14,044 bases of DNA, taken from Hellea sp. (lineage in GTDB: Bacteria > Pseudomonadota > Alphaproteobacteria > Caulobacterales > Maricaulaceae). The notes beneath the pieces are model-generated. The model did not search any database, had not been told where the DNA came from, and worked only from the letters and a program-made list of their open reading frames with translations. Numbering within the stretch: the stretch's first letter is position 1; every line of letters begins with the position of its first letter. A program made the translations under genes and the position numbers. Location of the stretch: the NCBI GenBank assembly GCA_020628635.1, contig JAHDEU010000019.1, positions 1-14,044 of the forward strand, written 5' to 3'. Shown here piece after piece: positions 1 to 5,625 of the stretch.

Positions 1-160
1 TCGGATCCTCGCTGATGTAGTGCGGATGCATGGGGCAGGTGTAGGATTGGGCCTCGCCTACGCTTGCCTCGACGGTCTCGACCGCGCGAGGCTTGTCGCC
101 AATGGAAGGCTGCCCGCAGGATGCGAGCGCGACCGCGCCCAGGAGAAGCAAACGTCTCAT
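1..160 (-). CDS. cusB: CusB-like RND efflux periplasmic adaptor (membrane fusion protein), N-terminal fragment
   Basis: Only the first 53 codons are inside the window; the gene runs off the left edge. The product begins with a lipoprotein signal peptide with lipobox L12-A-S-C15, so it should be anchored to a membrane facing the periplasm. Residues 40-53 read YTCPMHPHYISEDP, the start of the heavy-metal-binding domain (C-P-M-H-P core) found at the N-terminus of many CusB-type adaptors. By family, such adaptors link an RND pump to a TolC-type channel and can hand Cu(I)/Ag(I) to the pump. The ATG overlaps the stop of the upstream TolC-family gene in an ATGA tetranucleotide, so the two are translationally coupled. 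The copper assignment is supported by the neighbouring csoR, copC and copD. An RND pump gene (cusA type) is expected next, outside the window; this cannot be seen. Confidence 0.85.
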   Translation of the reverse strand, partial: MRRLLLLGAVALASCGQPSIGDKPRAVETVEASVGEAQSYTCPMHPHYISEDP

Positions 161-1398
161 GGCTGGACCTCCTCGCCATCAAACCCGCCGACCTGCAGGC
201 CGTTCATCCGAATGATCGCGACATCTTCGCGAGCGCGTTCGACCACGATGTCGCCTCGCAAGGCCAGCACGGCGATCTCGCCGTCGAGTATCGGCGCGTA
301 GCCACCCAGTCCGGATTCGTAGACGACCAGCCGGTCGGCCAGAGCCTGCTCCACGGCGGCGATCTTGGACTCAATCACCTGCACGGCGTCGCGCGCGGCC
401 ATGCGCTCCGCATCGAGCGCCTCATAGCGCGCGCGGGCGGCGCGTGCCGCCGTCTGCACGTCGGCCATGGCGGCGGAGCGGTCCGCCTGGGCGGCCCGGA
501 GCCTTGGGTCGAGCTTCTGCGTCTTCCAGAGCGGCACGCTCACCGTCACGCCGATACTGACCCAGTCGTCGCCATCGAAGTTTCGGCCGTTTTCACGCTG
601 CTGATAGGTCGCCTGGACACCCCAGTCGGGTTTGTAGTCGGCCCGCGCGGCATCGATCCGGCTTGAAAACACGCCGATCATCTCCTGCGCGACCCGGACG
701 GCGTGGAACTCGGAAGCCTGCGCATTCCACTCGCGCAAGACGGGGTCCATCGTGATTCCATCAGGGACAGTTACGACAAGCTCTCTCAGCCGCGCCTCGG
801 CTTGGTTTTGTTCAGCCCGCAAAGCGACACGGCGGCGTTCCAATTCAGCTCGCTCGCCTTCGATCTCGGCCAAGCGGAACAACGACGGCTGGCCCGCATC
901 GACCTCGGCCAGGACGATCTCGTCAAGCTCGGCATATTTGGCAAGACGGGCGTCGAGCAGGACGAGCTGGTTGCGCACCCGCTCCAAGGTGATCAGCTGC
1001 ACCCGCAGATCGGCGCGCAGTTCGTCCAGCCGCGCCGCGCGCGCGGCGTCGAGGCGGCTGGCGCGGGCGAAGGCCTCGTCCCGGACAGCGTCGCGGCGAT
1101 CACCATTGGGAAAGCGCTGGCGCAGGCCGATCGACTTGTTGGTCGGCAGATATTCGGTGAAGGAGGGGTCGAGCAGCGGAAAATTGTTCAATCCCATGGT
1201 GATCTCGGGATCGGGCAGGGCGGTCGCAGCAGACCCGCGCTCTCGTTCCGCTTCAGCCCGCAAGGTGAAGGCATCAAGCTGCGGATAGGCACGCAGCCGG
1301 GCATCCATCTCTGACAAGCCGGTCTGCGCGAGAGATGGCGCAGGGACGGCGAGTAGAAAGGCCAGGCCTGCGAGTGTTCTGTATAGGGACGGGCGCAT
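157..1398 (-). CDS. TolC-family outer-membrane channel of a metal RND efflux system (CusC/CzcC type)
   Basis: A 413-residue protein of the outer membrane efflux protein family, the exit duct of a tripartite RND pump. A Sec signal peptide (residues 1-24, APSLA|QT) is followed by long amphipathic, Ala/Arg/Glu-rich helical stretches with many heptad-like repeats, as in the periplasmic tunnel of TolC. The stretch around residues 50-85 (LPDPEITMGLNNFP, then IGLRQRFPNGDRRDAV) is typical of the metal-efflux branch. The reading frame is open about 100 codons further upstream, but that part is arginine-rich shadow sequence overlapping the preceding gene. The ATG at 1398 is chosen because a signal peptide follows at once and GGAG lies 7 bp upstream. 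It overlaps the downstream adaptor gene by 4 bp. CusC versus CzcC cannot be settled from sequence; copper neighbours favour CusC. Confidence 0.9.
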   Translation of the reverse strand: MRPSLYRTLAGLAFLLAVPAPSLAQTGLSEMDARLRAYPQLDAFTLRAEAERERGSAATALPDPEITMGLNNFPLLDPSFTEYLPTNKSIGLRQRFPNGDRRDAVRDEAFARASRLDAARAARLDELRADLRVQLITLERVRNQLVLLDARLAKYAELDEIVLAEVDAGQPSLFRLAEIEGERAELERRRVALRAEQNQAEARLRELVVTVPDGITMDPVLREWNAQASEFHAVRVAQEMIGVFSSRIDAARADYKPDWGVQATYQQRENGRNFDGDDWVSIGVTVSVPLWKTQKLDPRLRAAQADRSAAMADVQTAARAARARYEALDAERMAARDAVQVIESKIAAVEQALADRLVVYESGLGGYAPILDGEIAVLALRGDIVVERAREDVAIIRMNGLQVGGFDGEEVQP

Positions 1399-1466
1399 GG
1401 GGCGCTCCAATGATCGAAAGACACGGGTGAGCGATCCGGCACGAAAGGCCGGGCTGAACCCGAGGT

Positions 1467-1832
1467 CTAGATCAGGAGGCGCTGGGAGCTGGCGGGATGG
1501 CCTGTTCGGCTCGCCGGACTTCGCGGCGGCGGTCCTGTCGCCGGCGGGGTGACGCGGACTTGCGCCTGAGCGCGAGGCGGAACGATGGCCATATGCCCCG
1601 TCGTTTCCGATTTCACCGTTTGGAGCGATGTTGAAGCCTGCTCGATGGCGGGCTCGTCCGCGCAGTCCGGGCAATCGTCGTGATCGCTGACGGGCGTGGA
1701 CGGCACGTCGTGGCATGATGGTGCAATCTGAACGGCAGCCGCGTCGCCGGTCAGGCAGCAGGCCATGACCGGATGGGCCAGAACCAGCATAGCCATGAAG
1801 GCCGTCAGGATATGAGCGAGAGCGCGCATCAT
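1467..1832 (-). CDS. Secreted Cys/His-containing small protein leading the efflux operon
   Basis: A 121-residue protein of unassigned function. A hydrophobic signal peptide (residues about 1-24, ending HPVMA) is followed at once by Cys25-Cys26. Further along are C40-H41, H51 and a C54-P-D-C57 pair, all within about 35 residues. The remaining half is Pro/Ser/Arg-rich and probably disordered. The cysteine and histidine pattern in a mature periplasmic protein, together with the position directly ahead of a TolC-CusB unit, suggests metal binding or sensing at the head of the efflux operon. This is inference. Two ATGs in tandem (1832 and 1829) can serve as start, and neither has a strong Shine-Dalgarno. 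The gap to the TolC gene is 68 bp. A CsoR-type operator lies 82 bp upstream of the start. Confidence 0.7.
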   Translation of the reverse strand: MMRALAHILTAFMAMLVLAHPVMACCLTGDAAAVQIAPSCHDVPSTPVSDHDDCPDCADEPAIEQASTSLQTVKSETTGHMAIVPPRAQAQVRVTPPATGPPPRSPASRTGHPASSQRLLI

Positions 1833-1883
1833 CCGGGATTTACCACAATCCCCTTAAAATTTCCAAACACGCACATTGGAACC

Positions 1884-1912
1884 CTTTTAGAATATTCCAG
1901 ATACTCGGGCAA
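1884..1912 (-). promoter_or_regulatory. Candidate promoter of the efflux operon
   Basis: Read on the minus strand, TTGCCC (1912-1907) and TAAAAG (1889-1884) are separated by 17 bp and point at the small-protein/TolC/CusB genes. The -35 begins one base after the CsoR-type operator at 1914-1930. The surrounding segment is AT-rich compared with its neighbours. Neither hexamer is a close match to consensus, so this is a candidate only. Confidence 0.35.
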
Positions 1913-1913
1913 G

Positions 1914-1930
1914 ATACCTGTTGGGGGTAT
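1914..1930. promoter_or_regulatory. CsoR-type operator-like palindrome (ATAC-N9-GTAT)
   Basis: The sequence is ATACCTGTTGGGGGTAT. Its right half, GGGGGTAT, equals the half-site of CsoR-family operators, and the outer ATAC/GTAT arms with 9 bp between them match their usual layout. It sits beside the candidate -35 of the efflux operon, and a CsoR gene with a full copper triad lies 1 kb away. Binding is inferred from this similarity. Confidence 0.55.
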
Positions 1931-1979
1931 GAAGGCGCGGAGCATCAATCGCGATTTAAAGGTGACGCCGTAGGCAAGA

Positions 1980-2771
1980 TCAGGTGAGGAACGTCGCCAG
2001 CATCCAGACACCCATGGCGACCATCATGACGTTTTCGGTCAGGCTGACCGCGCCGAGCGGGACGTTGGAACCGCCGCCCACACAGGCGCATTTCAGCTCC
2101 CGCTTCTCGAGGTAGACGGCCTTGAACACGCTCCAGGCGCCGATCGCACCAATGAAGAGCGCCACGGGCGCGCCGACCCAACCAAAGCCATTCGTGAGCA
2201 TCATGATGCCCGCAAAGGCTTCGGCGAAGGGATAGATATAGGCATAGGGCACCCAGCGCTTGGCCAGCAGGTCGTAGTTCAGGAAGCCCGAGCTGAAACT
2301 CTCGAGATCGCGCAGCTTCTGGACGGCGAGCACGCACATGGACAGGGCGACGAAGTCCACCACCCAGCCCATGAGGGACGGCCCGGGTCGGCCGATACCC
2401 ATGGCCGTGGCCATCAGGGCGGTCATCGCGAAGATGGCCACGATGGGCGTGTAGGTCGTTTCCCCCTTTTCCAGCACCTTGAGCCCGAAGTGCTTTCTCA
2501 GATCGGTGTAACCCCCGATCCGCTCGCCTTCGATGAATGTCTGCGGCGTGGTCTTCACGTCATACTTCGCCTTTATCGCCTCCTGTTGTTCTCGTGTGGT
2601 GATGTGCCGATCATCGACCGTGAAGCCCTTGCGCTCCAGCAGGCTCTTCGCCTTGAGCCCGAAGGGACAGGTGTGACCTGGCATGACCATGCGGTACAGC
2701 ACCGCGGTCTTCCCCGTTGCGGCGGTGACGGCATCCGATGTGTTTTCAATGATTGCGGCTGCGGTTGCCAT
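1980..2771 (-). CDS. Glutaredoxin domain fused to MauE/DoxX-like membrane domain
   Basis: A 263-residue two-domain protein. Residues about 22-97 form a glutaredoxin-type thioredoxin fold: the active-site motif is C35-P-F-G38, with a single Cys as in monothiol glutaredoxins, then TTPQTF with the cis-proline P76, and GGYTDL at 86-91. Residues about 107-262 hold four to five hydrophobic segments (near 108-126, 132-151, 180-196, 200-220 and 243-262) of the MauE/DoxX redox-associated membrane family, with a C228-A-C230 pair just before VGGGSNVPLG. No signal peptide precedes the glutaredoxin domain, so it is probably cytosolic and tethered to the inner membrane. The start has a GAGG Shine-Dalgarno in the correct window. 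It is divergent from csoR, with a CsoR-like site in its leader, suggesting copper-inducible thiol or copper-redox work. The substrate is unknown. Confidence 0.85.
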   Translation of the reverse strand: MATAAAIIENTSDAVTAATGKTAVLYRMVMPGHTCPFGLKAKSLLERKGFTVDDRHITTREQQEAIKAKYDVKTTPQTFIEGERIGGYTDLRKHFGLKVLEKGETTYTPIVAIFAMTALMATAMGIGRPGPSLMGWVVDFVALSMCVLAVQKLRDLESFSSGFLNYDLLAKRWVPYAYIYPFAEAFAGIMMLTNGFGWVGAPVALFIGAIGAWSVFKAVYLEKRELKCACVGGGSNVPLGAVSLTENVMMVAMGVWMLATFLT

Positions 2772-2781
2772 AGCATCCTCG

Positions 2782-2798
2782 ATACGGTGGGTAGGTAT
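2782..2798. promoter_or_regulatory. Second CsoR-type operator-like palindrome in the divergent region
   Basis: The sequence ATACGGTGGGTAGGTAT repeats the ATAC-N9-GTAT layout of the site at 1914-1930, although its core is less G-rich. It overlaps the last base of the candidate -10 and the probable transcription start of the glutaredoxin gene, a position where a bound repressor would block initiation. A partly overlapping second dyad, GTAT-N7-GTAC, follows at 2795-2809. Confidence 0.45.
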
Positions 2799-2826
2799 TC
2801 CTATGGTACGCGGCTCACACTGTCAT
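2798..2826 (-). promoter_or_regulatory. Candidate promoter of the glutaredoxin-MauE gene
   Basis: On the minus strand ATGACA (2826-2821) and TAGGAA (2803-2798) are 17 bp apart, about 27 bp ahead of the ATG. The -35 differs from TTGACA at one base; the -10 is weak. Its overlap with the operator-like palindrome at 2782-2798 is what makes it credible. Confidence 0.35.
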
Positions 2827-2846
2827 CGTTCCCCGACGTCGGCGTC

Positions 2847-2875
2847 TTGAACCGATCTCACAGGGCACTTAGTAC
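2847..2875 (+). promoter_or_regulatory. Candidate csoR promoter giving a leaderless transcript
   Basis: TTGAAC (2847-2852) and TAGTAC (2870-2875) have an ideal 17 bp spacer. Only six bases separate the -10 from the csoR ATG at 2882, which would place the transcription start on or next to the A of the ATG. There is no Shine-Dalgarno ahead of csoR, which fits a leaderless mRNA. Confidence 0.5.
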
Positions 2876-2881
2876 TGCACC

Positions 2882-3148
2882 ATGGCCTGCAAATCAGCGA
2901 TCAACAGACTCAAGCGGGTGGAAGGCCAGGTGCGCGGAATCATCCGCATGATCGAAGACGATCGTTACTGCATCGATGTTCTGACGCAGATGCAGGCGGT
3001 GAAGGCGGCGCTCGCCCGCGCGGAGAGCGAAATCCTCAAGAACCACGCCAGGACCTGCATTCACGACTCAGTGGCCGAAGGAGATGCGGGCGACATCGAG
3101 GCCAAGGTCGGCGAACTGGTCGACCTCTTCGACAAGCTGAAGCGCTAG
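2882..3148 (+). CDS. csoR: CsoR-type Cu(I)-sensing transcriptional repressor
   Basis: An 88-residue all-helical repressor of the CsoR/RcnR/FrmR family; copper binding releases it from operator DNA. The family core NRLKRVEGQVRGIIRMI lies at residues 8-24. The Cu(I) ligands are C30 (YC30IDVLTQ), H55 and C59, with spacings of 25 and 4 residues identical to the Cys-His-Cys triad of Mycobacterium CsoR. The second Cys, rather than His, argues against an RcnR-type nickel sensor, and FrmR-type sensors lack it. An in-frame TAG at 2870-2872 leaves the ATG at 2882 as the only sensible start. It heads a csoR-copC-copD unit (18 bp to copC) and is divergent from the glutaredoxin-MauE gene. It probably controls the copper genes on both sides through the operator-like palindromes described here. 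Confidence 0.93.
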   Translation: MACKSAINRLKRVEGQVRGIIRMIEDDRYCIDVLTQMQAVKAALARAESEILKNHARTCIHDSVAEGDAGDIEAKVGELVDLFDKLKR

Positions 3149-3166
3149 GCGCTTGCTCGCGTAAGC

Positions 3167-3562
3167 ATGCGCAACCAGACACCCCCTATGGGTACCTTGT
3201 TCAATCACTTGTGCGCCGGCCTGATCGCAGCATTTCTGCTGACCTTCGCCAACGTCGCTTCGGCGCATACGACCGTCAAGACCTCGATGCCTGAAGACGG
3301 CGCAGTCTATGCGACGTTGCCGGACACGTTGCAGCTGAACTTCGGCCAGCCGGTCCGCCTCGCCTCCGTGAAGATCCGCAAGATCGATGGCCAGGCTGTC
3401 GACGTTGAATTCGAACGGGCAAAGTCGGCAGCGAAATCCTTTGCCGTGCCAGCGCCGATCTTGAGCGACGGGCGCTATGTCCTGCGCTGGACGGCCATGG
3501 CCAAGGACGGTCACGTCATGAAGGGCGAAATCGCGTTCGCGATCAAGAGCGCTGCGGACTGA
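3167..3562 (+). CDS. copC: Periplasmic copper-binding protein CopC
   Basis: A 131-residue CopC-domain protein (about 98 residues mature). The signal peptide (hydrophobic core about residues 17-31) ends ASA|H, leaving His34 as the mature N-terminus. With D114 and H116 in the motif KDGHVMKGEIAFAI, this rebuilds the His1-Asp-His Cu(II) site known from CopC proteins. The Met-rich Cu(I) loop of Pseudomonas CopC is not present, so this is the single-site Cu(II) form. By family the protein passes copper to the membrane partner CopD, which follows immediately. The start could be the ATG at 3167 or the one at 3188; neither has a good Shine-Dalgarno. Starting at 3188 would shorten only the signal peptide n-region. 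A CsoR-like dyad overlaps codons 5-9. Confidence 0.9.
   Translation: MRNQTPPMGTLFNHLCAGLIAAFLLTFANVASAHTTVKTSMPEDGAVYATLPDTLQLNFGQPVRLASVKIRKIDGQAVDVEFERAKSAAKSFAVPAPILSDGRYVLRWTAMAKDGHVMKGEIAFAIKSAAD
3181..3193. promoter_or_regulatory. Possible CsoR-type half-matched dyad at the start of copC
   Basis: ACCCCCTATGGGT is an ACCC-N5-GGGT dyad resembling the core of CsoR operators (C-run, TA, G-run). It lacks full outer ATAC/GTAT arms and lies inside the first codons of copC, so it is the weakest of the three candidate sites and may be chance. Confidence 0.25.
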
Positions 3563-3677
3563 TATCCTGGTCGCTCCTTTCTCCGTTCTGAGCAAAGCTG
3601 CGGTCTATGCCTGCGCACTGCTCCTGGTCGGCCTATCACTCCACGACATCCTCAAGATCGGACGTCTCACGACAAGA

Positions 3678-4382
3678 GTGGGGCTCTGGCTCTTGGCCGC
3701 ACTGTTGCTTGCCGTTGGCGGACACTGGGTCTGTCTCAACGCGGGGATAGGTGGGCATCCATTCGATTTCGAGAGTATGGGGTGGTTGTGGCCTGTCTAT
3801 GATGTCTGGACGGCAGGCTTGCTGGGCGGAGCGGGATTGTTGCTCATGGCGTCCAGAACGGCGGGCTTGCTGAGATCGATCCTCATGTCGGCCGGCGCGA
3901 TAGGGATCGCAATCGGGCTCTCCAGCATCGGGCATAGCCGGGGCGAGGGGGTAGCAGACCTTGCTCCAGTCATCCTGGCCGCGCATGTCTGTGTCGCAGC
4001 CTTCTGGGTTGCCGCCGTGCCAACGCTCTGGCCACGCGATGCAGACACCACTGCGATCAGGACGGAGCGTTTCAGCCGATACGCCCTCTCGCTAGTTCCG
4101 GTCGTATTCGTGACTGGACTTGGACTCGTCTGGCTTATCCTCGGAAGGCCCTGGCTCACCCTCGGTTCGGCCTACAATCAGCTTTTGCTCCTAAAACTGG
4201 CCGGCGTGACTGGCGTCCTCGGTCTGGGAGCGCTCAACAAAACCGATGTCGCGAGAAAACTGGAACAGAATCCGCAGACCGGAATGCGATGGCTTCGGCG
4301 CACCCTCGCCGCCGACGCAGTCCTCTTTTCTGCCGCCCTCGTCGCACTCGCGATAGCGACAACAGTTTCCGGACCGCTGTAG
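3678..4382 (+). CDS. copD: Inner-membrane copper resistance protein CopD
   Basis: Starting from the GTG at 3678 this is 234 residues of polytopic membrane protein of the CopD family, with about six hydrophobic segments. Histidines suited to copper lie at or near membrane faces (GGHWVC, IGHSRGE, LAAHVC). By family CopD moves copper across the inner membrane with CopC as the periplasmic donor. The coding pattern clearly begins earlier: the frame is open from 3522 and encodes another helix (VLSKAAVYACALLLVGLSLH, about 3585-3644), as expected for CopD. However, no ATG, GTG or TTG lies between 3522 and 3678. The CTG at 3567, five bases after the copC stop, would give 271 residues. The true start is therefore uncertain. 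The gene ends 25 bp from the convergent symporter gene. Confidence 0.85.
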   Translation: MGLWLLAALLLAVGGHWVCLNAGIGGHPFDFESMGWLWPVYDVWTAGLLGGAGLLLMASRTAGLLRSILMSAGAIGIAIGLSSIGHSRGEGVADLAPVILAAHVCVAAFWVAAVPTLWPRDADTTAIRTERFSRYALSLVPVVFVTGLGLVWLILGRPWLTLGSAYNQLLLLKLAGVTGVLGLGALNKTDVARKLEQNPQTGMRWLRRTLAADAVLFSAALVALAIATTVSGPL

Positions 4383-4407
4383 ATGGCACTCGCCCTATTC
4401 TCTCACC

Positions 4408-5625
4408 TCACCCGGCTTCGTCCAATGCACCTCCTGACAGTCGATCCACGGCGACAGTCGTTGTTGCCTGACCAAGGACGTTGACGGCGCTGCGCATCAT
4501 GTCGGGAATGCGGTCGATGCCGAGCATGAGGGCGAGGCCCGCGACGGGCACGCCGACGGCGTCCAGCGCGGGTGCCATGGTGACGACGCCGGAGGACGGC
4601 ACGGGCGCGACCGTGAGCGAAACCAGCAGCGTGGCGATGAGGACGGCGCTCGCGGTCGCGATCCCGACGGGCACGCCGTAGAGGTGAGCCAGAAAGACGA
4701 TGGCCGCACCTTGGAACAGCGCGCTGCCCGGCCGGTAGATCGATGCGCCCAGCGGCACGAGCAGCTCGGCCGTGTTGTCCGAGACGCCGATGGCCTTGGT
4801 TTCTTCCAGAGTGACTGGAATGGCAGTTGCCGTACTGGTGGTGGAGAAGGCGATACCGAGCGCACCCGACAGGCTCCGCACCGAGCCCCATGCGCCGCGA
4901 CGTCCCCATAGGGCGAGCACAGGCAGATAGACGAGAGCCGTGAAGAGCAGCAGCGCCAAGGCGACGGCAAGGACGAAGACACCGAGGCTTTGCACCAGAC
5001 CCCAACCGAGCTTGGCCGTAGCGGGCGCGATCAGGCCGAACACGCCGATGGGAGCGAACAGCAGGATCCACCAGACCAGCTTGATCAGCGCCGCGCTGAT
5101 GTCCTCGGCCGCGGCGACCATGCGTGTTCGGCGCTCTTCTCCGAGCGTCGCGGCGGCGGCGGCCAGCAGGGCTGTGAACACGACCAGCGGCAATATCCGT
5201 CCCGCACTCGCGGCGGCAAACACATTCGCGGGCACGAGGCTGATCAGGAAATCACCAATGGACTGCAGCTCCGGCACGCTCACGGCATCTGCTGCCGGCA
5301 TGGCGACCTCCGGCACAAAGCGAAGGCCCAGCGCCATCACGCCCATGCCAATGGCGATCGCGGGCAGCAGGGTCACGACGTAGAAGCCCATGGCGGCCCC
5401 GCCGATACGCCCTATCTTGCGCAGATCGCCCATGCGCGCGACGCTCGCGAAGATGATGCTGACGACGAGCGGCAGCACGATCATCTTCACCGCGTTGATG
5501 AACAGCGTGCCAAGCGGCGCGGATAATTCGGCGAGGCCCGCCAGCCACGGATGGCCCGTCGCGGCGGCGCCGAGACCCACAGCCAATCCGAGCAGCAAGC
5601 CGAGCGCAATCATCCGGTTCAGCAT
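4408..5625 (-). CDS. DAACS-family dicarboxylate/amino acid:cation symporter with atypical ion sites
   Basis: A 405-residue inner-membrane carrier of the glutamate-transporter (Glt/DctA) fold. Visible are an N-terminal membrane pair (residues about 5-60), the hairpin-1 Ser/Thr cluster STTSTATAIP (261-270), the TM7 segment PLGASIYRPGSALFQG (291-306), hairpin 2 with PVPSSGVVTMAP (341-352), and TM8 with D371, D375, R378, S379 and N382. Aligned with GltPh, TM7 NMDGT is replaced by YRPGS (297-301) and the TM8 Asp405 equivalent is Gln386, so both key sodium-ligand aspartates are absent. The substrate-contacting Asp394 and Arg397 equivalents (D375, R378) remain. It is the last gene of the unit; its ATG shares one base with the deacylase stop (TGATG). 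Context suggests import of amino acids released in the periplasm, perhaps D-amino acids. Confidence 0.9.
   Translation of the reverse strand: MLNRMIALGLLLGLAVGLGAAATGHPWLAGLAELSAPLGTLFINAVKMIVLPLVVSIIFASVARMGDLRKIGRIGGAAMGFYVVTLLPAIAIGMGVMALGLRFVPEVAMPAADAVSVPELQSIGDFLISLVPANVFAAASAGRILPLVVFTALLAAAAATLGEERRTRMVAAAEDISAALIKLVWWILLFAPIGVFGLIAPATAKLGWGLVQSLGVFVLAVALALLLFTALVYLPVLALWGRRGAWGSVRSLSGALGIAFSTTSTATAIPVTLEETKAIGVSDNTAELLVPLGASIYRPGSALFQGAAIVFLAHLYGVPVGIATASAVLIATLLVSLTVAPVPSSGVVTMAPALDAVGVPVAGLALMLGIDRIPDMMRSAVNVLGQATTTVAVDRLSGGALDEAG

Noticed and set aside
64..1314. Plus-strand open frames of about 200 codons each (64-666, 703-1314)
   Set aside because: They are antisense shadows of the TolC-family gene, rich in Arg/His/Gly and without motifs.
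1399..1716. Upstream extension of the TolC-family frame
   Set aside because: The extra N-terminal 106 residues are Arg-rich, overlap the cysteine-rich gene in another frame and would bury the signal peptide.
1773..2011. Small open frames in the gap between the cysteine-rich gene and the glutaredoxin gene
   Set aside because: They lie across the AT-rich promoter/operator segment, have no ribosome binding site and no protein-like composition.
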